DNA of 64,000 bases from Apostichopus californicus (taxonomy: Eukaryota; Echinodermata; Holothuroidea; Aspidochirotida; Stichopodidae): the NCBI GenBank assembly GCA_020650975.1, contig JAIPMN010001183.1, positions 45,325 through 109,324 on the forward strand. Direction: 5' to 3'. The notes beneath the pieces are model-generated. The model made no database searches. It was not told where the DNA came from and worked only from the letters and a program-made list of their open reading frames with translations. Positions 57,583 to 64,000 of this stretch are shown one piece after another (the first letter of the stretch is position 1; each line of letters starts with the position of its first letter). The translations under genes were made by a program, and so were the position numbers.

Positions 57583-60500
57583 TGCTGAGATGTGGACTAA
57601 TCAGGGAAAACAGAAGACATAATGTAAGGAATCCTGTGATGTATTTCTTTGTCACAAAGTCTCTGTAAGTTTAATGCAGTAGTCTACATATAGTTTAATA
57701 TTAAATAGTAAAAAGACAGGGCTTGGTATTTTGGTCCTAACTGGATTCTTTCAAATGCAATATGAAAGGGAGAGAACATTGAATTGCTAGACCGAACAAG
57801 AGTCTCATGATTAATGGTTGTACAGTAGTCATCGGCTTCAGTTTATTCCAGTGGTTTGAGCAAATTATGAAAAAAAATATATGAAAATGAAAAAACAAAC
57901 AATTTAAAACAAATTGCACACATGGATCAATATTTTATCTCACAGTCAAAAGTACTCTTTAAAGAGTAAACTCTCAGTCATGCCTCTTAGGAAACTTTAC
58001 AAACTGAGTTTATGAATTCAAAATCTGTTTTGGCTAATGGCTCTTCAGCTCGGTCAGTTTCTACTTATCTTCCCAATCAGTTTTCTGTTGTTGACTTTAC
58101 TTCCGTACTTAATCTTAAGGTATCATGAACCCATTGACTTACATACTAAATTGTCAAAGTAATGGTGTCTCTAAGTCCTTGTAGAAGTTCTCACTAGCTA
58201 ATCCCTACCCATCATTGGATAGCTGACTCATTGACCATTCATGGCACCTTCAATTTTCGGTATCATGACCATCAAGATTTTTTGGTATGAGAGCCCAAAA
58301 TTACATCACTTATCATACTCAGTAATACTCGGTAGTAAACAGTTTTCATCCACCGCTCATCGAAGGCCTGAAATTTTCTAAAATTGTCTCAATTTTTACA
58401 TTTTTCACACCACATTTAATTCCATTTGTGTACTCTGAAATCGAAGCAACAAAGAAAGAAAGAAAAAACTCCTGTTTGATTACATATCAAAAAAGATGTT
58501 CTCCTGTTCCTTTTCTTGACTTCTCCTGAAGGAGAAAACTCGGGCAAATTGATTTAGACTCTATATATGGAGAGTGCCACCTTAATGAATTGTCAACCAA
58601 CTTTGCTGTCCATCTATCTAAGAAATTTCCACTAAAGTTTTATTGTTCAGCTCGGAAACATTGTAATACAAGGCGCAAGGAGAGAGCACATAGTGGTTAA
58701 AAGAGACCTTGCCTGGTGGTGAACCGCGGGCATGGAATAAAGAGGAGAAAAAAGGAAGGGAGCAAATAAAAAAGGCAAAATTACTTTGTACAAACTCATA
58801 TGTGGCATCCTCAACTAAATTGCTCATCTGGATGTGAATTTTACAAATGACCACTGTGCATAATGTTTGTGGCATTTCCATTTCATTCTACTTTGACAAA
58901 GGCTATTTCTAATGGATGATGTGAGTTTGCCTGTTTATTCTGTAAATGTTCTTTTGTTTGTGACTGATTTAAATAACTGCACCCAAAAGTAAGATTCACC
59001 AGAGTAAAGGTTCATGCTCTTATTTAATTTCAATCTTAGAAAAATAACGGAAGTGAAAAGCAAGGAAAGGCAGAAATAATTATTTTAAAGTTTTTACAAA
59101 TCTACTGTTTGACAGTCAGCACAAATGAATATTAAAAAATTGATCAATCTTGAAATAAACCAAATTCAAGCAAAATAATTTTCACTTTAGAAATTTGTTT
59201 GGTACGTAATATTTACATAAATCTCATTTCACTCAGCGTAACAGAATGCAAAATTTCACTCTCCAGTTCCTGTTAAATAAAATTCCTGTTAAAGCAGCAT
59301 TTTGAGTCCTTTTCTAGGATTTTTCTCAACCTCACTGACTCCACTATGCCATAACGACATACATAACTAGCTTATCTATTTAAATCTTACTTCAAATGGT
59401 GGCATAAAAGTCGAAAAATTTGCTACTTTCAATTTTGTTTTTCTCCAAGATATTTTCCGTTGGAATCCCAATAAACCTCGCCCATAATATGAATATTTAA
59501 ACACTACGAACGTCATTGACCAATACGTAATACAACACCATGCCTTATTTGTGTACAGTCTATTTGGCAGTTGTACAAGGGAGTTCCATAACAACTCCCT
59601 GGTTGTACCAACACAAAGTCTTGAATCTATATTAGCAACGGCTCATACTAAACCTGCATCTCTGATTGGTTGAATTCAAACCAGTGGGTTTGGGGGAAAT
59701 GTATGCGTTTAGTTTTAAATGTGGAATTTGTCGTGGACGCTCTTCTCGTTATCTGCAAATATCCTTAATTACTCGCCAATTAACGTTGTTGGCAGGTAAA
59801 AAAATTGGCTAATATCTTAGTTTGCTGTTTTGTGATTGATATATGTAAAAAACTCGATGGACATGTCAAAAAAGTATAAAACGGCGACCCAACGCAAAAT
59901 GCTGCTTTAAGCTAGAAAGTTTGGCAAGATATTTTGTAACCACTCTGGTTTGATCTGCTCTTAAAACTTGTATATAACAATTTAACAGATAAAACCCAAC
60001 ATATGCATATTATGTTTTACCACAAAAATATTAAAGATAAGGTTCTGTTGAAATTGCATGAATCTTAAACCATGACCAGTAAAGTCACACCAGGAATAGC
60101 AAACGTTTCCATGAATTTCAACTGTTTTCAATGTAAAAAAAATAAACGTTCAATTAAATTAAATGGATATAAAATATTCTGCTTTGAGTTAAAGTGTTAA
60201 GAACTTAACCAAAAGATTGTAACCATATGGATCTTTGAGATTATCCAATTATTTATGAATGTAACTATTTTTGCTGTTCATTTTTTGTGGGGGGAGGGGG
60301 TGGGAGAGGTAGAAAAGAGATGGCCAATTGCCCAAGATTGATTTCTTATGACATTATCTCTTTGGATCTTGATCTGTGTCGACTATATTCTACAAAACTG
60401 CAAACATCTTTTTTTTTTGCTGACTTCATTTTGTTAAGCAACTTTTTGGTAAATCATAGTAACTTTTAATATTTCTTGATATAAAATCCATAATAATGCA

Positions 60501-61478
60501 GCTCATTTTCAGGAAAGAAAGAAAAAGAAGAAAATGCTAAAAAAAAAATTAGAACACCCTCTGTCTGTTGCATGTGATTCAGACTGCTTATAAAGCAAAA
60601 GTGTCTGGGTGACAACAGAATGGAATAGAATCATCTTATTAATCACTTCCTAAGGTTTTTTGGGGGTTTTTTTGTTGTTGTGAAAACAGCTTGGTTTTAA
60701 AAACATCTTAGTTTAATCAATTGCTATCTTATATTGCAAAATACTTGACAGCAGATTGCCAGATTTGTAACAAATTAAAAATTTGTAAAAGATGTATAAT
60801 GCACACATATTCACCCAGGAAAGGGTGCTCAGTGTGCAAAAATCAATGAACTCCTACACAAATGATATGTAAATTGTCCATGAAAGCTTTTTGCATAAAG
60901 TGAGTTTTAAGCTTCTATTTAAAGGAGGAGACTCTCTCAGCTATCTTGATTTCAAGTTCATTCATTTCCAGTCTTTTTCCTGTCCAGTCATGGACACGAG
61001 TCACTTTATAATCTTGATGAGGCCAAAAGTTGATGAATTTGTTCAAGTCACTTTTACTTTTGAAATCCAGTGACATGAGCCATGACTCTTTTTACGACAC
61101 TTCTCGGCGGATTTGGTGAAATTATCGTCAGTTGGCATTGAGCCAAACACAGAATGTTGCTCTGACAAGTTGACAACCCCACCAATGTATATCTTTCAAG
61201 ATAGATAATAGATATGACATGCACCATCCACAATTGCTATCAACTCCTAACTATAAATTGCATATTTTAAGTTAGTTTGCAGCAGTGAAATTTGTAATGA
61301 ATTTTTTTGTGACATAAGTTTTGGAGGTCACATTGAACTTTCAAAAACAAAAACAAATATTATCTTTTTCCTTTGACTTTCTTCCTTCTGCATGTCACAT
61401 CCTCACCTTGCTATCATGAAAAGGTGTTTAACCTCTAAACGATCGTTCATCCGGCATTGTTTGAAAATGAAAATGTCT
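57583..61478. other. PEX2 3' flank
   Basis: Contains the PEX2 3' UTR (candidate signals ATTAAA 57700-57705 and AATAAA 58736-58741) and a TTAA-bounded element (59293-59906). The rest is AT-rich with chance frames only. Confidence 0.5.
59293..59906. mobile_element. TTAA-bounded inverted-repeat element, second family
   Basis: 614 bp flanked by TTAA (59289-59292, 59907-59910) with ends AGCAGCATTTTGAGT and AGCAGCATTTTGCGT. No coding frame. A small foldback (59578-59600) sits inside. Confidence 0.6.
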
Positions 61479-61615
61479 TCATTCCCTGATGCAGGTTCCG
61501 CCGTTTGGAATTCCGTTCTCGACATCACCCTCGTCTTCGATGTAGCAGAAGTAGCCGGTCGGACATTTGAGAGGGTCGCCGCCATCTTCAAAGAACGTCG
61601 TGGTGCACGTCTCGG
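61479..61615 (-). CDS. Cysteine-bearing C-terminal exon of an unrecognised gene (partial)
   Basis: After an acceptor CCGCAG, two bases complete a codon, then 44 codons and TGA at 61481-61479. The frame reads ETCTTTFFEDGGDPLKC, PTGYFCYIEDEGD, VENGIPNGGTCIRE. Four cysteines, Gly and Pro turns and acidic residues suggest a small disulfide-bonded extracellular domain. Third codon positions are mostly C or G, against AT-rich surroundings. Earlier exons would lie at higher coordinates; I found none before 64000, so they are probably outside the window. The plus-strand frame over the same bases reads as its shadow. I do not recognise the family. Confidence 0.6.
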
Positions 61616-64000
61616 CTGCGGAATCAAACGTTTGAATTATGTCAGGGAGAGAATTAAAAAAGGTGCTATTATATAACAGAGTTGTGTATTCCCCTCAACC
61701 ATTCATCATGTTTTGTAAAGTCTATTGTATGAACACATCACTGTAAATTCTTTGAAAATTGTTGGTTGAAACGAAATGGAATTAAATTGAAATTGAGAGT
61801 TGTAACAAGTCACTTCATTCTGAGGGGACATTCCCTGAGTCGCTACCGGGAATTTCCCTGATTGAAGTACAGTCAGGGGCTGTTCTGACTGTACAATATC
61901 TATTGAGTAAAATATATCACAAATATTTTATAGTCTTATCATTTTTGAGAATGATTGGTTCTATTCACGACTTGTTGCATCAATGTTACTTAGAGATTAA
62001 TGAATGATTTATATATTTCAAATTTCTGAAATCTGATTATTGTCTTCTCTTTAAGCCTTTTGCTCAATCTTGCAGTTTTAGTGCAATATCTAGCAATAAT
62101 GTTGTTAATGTCATCTGGTCAGGTAACACTGAAGAATTAAAAATTTATGAAGTAATTGAATTGTTAATTAGACAGATTGACAGGTCAGTCTATTAAGGGA
62201 ACTAAAAAGTCTTGGAAATTTATTGAGCCACTTTAACAACATTAAGTTCTATACTTTATAATTTGTTTATTTTCTGTTTTAATTCTTGTTTTTAACTTTT
62301 GTATAAACAGAAGGTTATTTTCTATCAAAACTTTGTATGATGCAACTCAGCATTGCCTAGAAAGCATTCAGAGTGTTTCACACATGCAGTATATAAATTA
62401 TGTCTCTTTTAATTTTTATTTTGAACATTTAATTAACCAGTATCATAATTTGTGGTATCTTTCTTTCCTTTCATTGAATCAAAGTTACCTTTATTATTCT
62501 GGTCAAAATAATTTGTGTGATGCAACTCAGCATTGCGTTGAAAGCATTCAGAGTGTTTCATACAGGCAGTATATAAATTATGTCTCTATTTAATTTTGTT
62601 TTGAACACTTTTAACCAGTATCAAATAACTGTGATAACTTTCTTTCTTTTCATCGAATCGAAGTTACCTTTATTTTTCTGGTTTTTCAGATTTCTGATTT
62701 CATATAGTGTCCAAGTGTGGTTACATATGATCAGATTTTCAATAGTAAGATAATCTGTTACATTACCTACCTAACAACTGCATACAGTCATTGCACTGTA
62801 CAAGGTGAATGAGATTATAAAAATCTAGTGCAGGGCAATAATAATATCTGTATTCTACTGTGTATTCTAAGTGCCATTCGAGTCATTTCACACTTGAGTT
62901 TCAAATCACGCAATTTATAGGGTGAGAGATCATTGGAGAAAATGTCAACCCATCTCTGCCAAGTTTACCTTATGGTAACGATGACCTAACACATAACTCC
63001 CCAATGTACCTCACAGTTCAAGCCATAAATTTCATTCCAAATCCCAAATGACATTTTGATACATTTCTACTCCAAATACTTTGATGAGGAATGTCACCAT
63101 GAACACATTATCACATCATTTATTGATAGTCTGTCATTCTCTGTAATGAATGTCGGTATTGCCTTGAACAGACCCTGAAAGTGCATTGAAGGTTGGCATT
63201 TCAAGTATCTCGTTCTATCTGTAATAGACATAATTTACCCTGGCCATGAAAAGCATAGTTGAAATTGAAACAAAGTTAACAATTCCTTTCCCTAAGTAGA
63301 GGTGATACAGTGTCAAGTGTAACCAAAGCATATATATATATTTATAATTAGTAATTTAGATTTTCAAGGGAATAACCTGGAAATTTCATTAATTCATTTG
63401 GAAATTTCAAAATATGGCAAAAGATACAACTTATAAAACTCAGTAAACTGCTTTAACATATATCTTTGCCTCATAAATTTTATAACATAAGGTGTCATTG
63501 AAGTCAGACAAAGTAAACATTAATGTTGTAACAAAGGGGGCTGGCTGCCAATGTTTCTACATTGAACTAATGTCTTTCAAGCCACAGTAATTGTTTTGTA
63601 TACAAAGTAGAGCAAGAGTACCATCCACATTCACCACATATCATGATTTATGCATTAACATCCTCCTCGGAGTATCGTTTACTAGGAAGAGGATGCCAGA
63701 AGGTGTTACCAGGCAACAGAATGGGGGGGGGGGCCTGGTATTCATGGTTTGTTGATCTTTTATACATATGTTTGTGGGTATTGCTTAGATGATAGTGTAT
63801 TTTAATTCTGAGGCCACAGTTTCAAATCCCAGTCTAGCCAATTATTTCTTTCCTCTTTCATGCTTTGTTTTTAAATACGTTGCCTCATTCAGTCAGTTTT
63901 CTCTTCATGGCCGAAATATTCTTATAAATTTAGATGCCAAAGTCTTCTTGATACACCACTCTCAATACTTTCTAGGTGTATATAGCTATATATGTGTGTT
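61616..64000. other. Right edge: intron or intergenic
   Basis: AT-rich, with a 180-bp tandem duplication (62334-62690) and a G run near 63724. If the cysteine-bearing exon is real, this is probably its upstream intron. Confidence 0.45.
62334..62690. repeat. 180-bp tandem duplication, two copies
   Basis: GATGCAACTCAGCATTGC recurs at exactly 180-bp spacing (62339 and 62519), and similarity runs through AAGTTACCTTTATT at the end of each unit. Confidence 0.88.

Noticed and set aside
61392-61676. 94-codon plus-strand frame
   Set aside because: Its GC-rich part is antisense to the cysteine-bearing minus frame, and the rest is AT-rich with no similarity I recognise.

Overview
The window is nuclear DNA from an animal. 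It is AT-rich, with long GT-AG introns, dispersed tRNA-derived SINEs, LINE tails and TTAA-bounded inverted-repeat elements. Protein similarity, from memory of the vertebrate sequences, points to a deuterostome-like invertebrate. An echinoderm (perhaps a sea cucumber) is my guess from repeat style and gene structure; this is inference and was not searched.

Region 1 (about 1-44040, minus strand) is one complete gene for rootletin (CROCC), the structural protein of the ciliary rootlet. I assembled 37 coding exons from 43525 down to the stop at 2079. Every exon has AG/GT borders, the phases match throughout, and the sum is 6546 nt (2181 aa plus stop). The order of motifs follows human rootletin from the N-terminus to the Ser/Arg/Pro-rich tail. 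About 490 bp upstream of the ATG lies a consensus RFX X-box with a CCAAT box beside it, fitting a ciliary gene. Intron 2 holds two further well-formed coding segments (33119-33574 and 35349-35423) that could be optional rootletin exons or a small nested gene with an acidic tail.

Region 2 (about 44040-51349) is a gene-poor spacer with repeats. Region 3 (51350-57582, plus strand) is PEX2, the RING-finger peroxisome biogenesis factor, complete in seven coding exons (303 aa), all split by phase-0 introns. It lies head-to-head with rootletin. Region 4 (57583-64000) is mostly non-coding. It holds a TTAA-bounded element and, at 61479-61615 on the minus strand, a short cysteine-bearing coding block ending in a stop, which looks like the last exon of a gene running in from the right edge.

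Repeats include a tRNA-derived SINE family (three copies, all minus, progressively truncated), other tRNA-like SINE remnants, two kinds of LINE 3' end, three kinds of TTAA-bounded inverted-repeat element (one present as two copies in opposite orientation), several minisatellites, a 56-bp perfect palindrome and a polypurine tract beside a splice donor. The two main genes are not known to share a pathway (cilium and peroxisome); their neighbourhood looks incidental.
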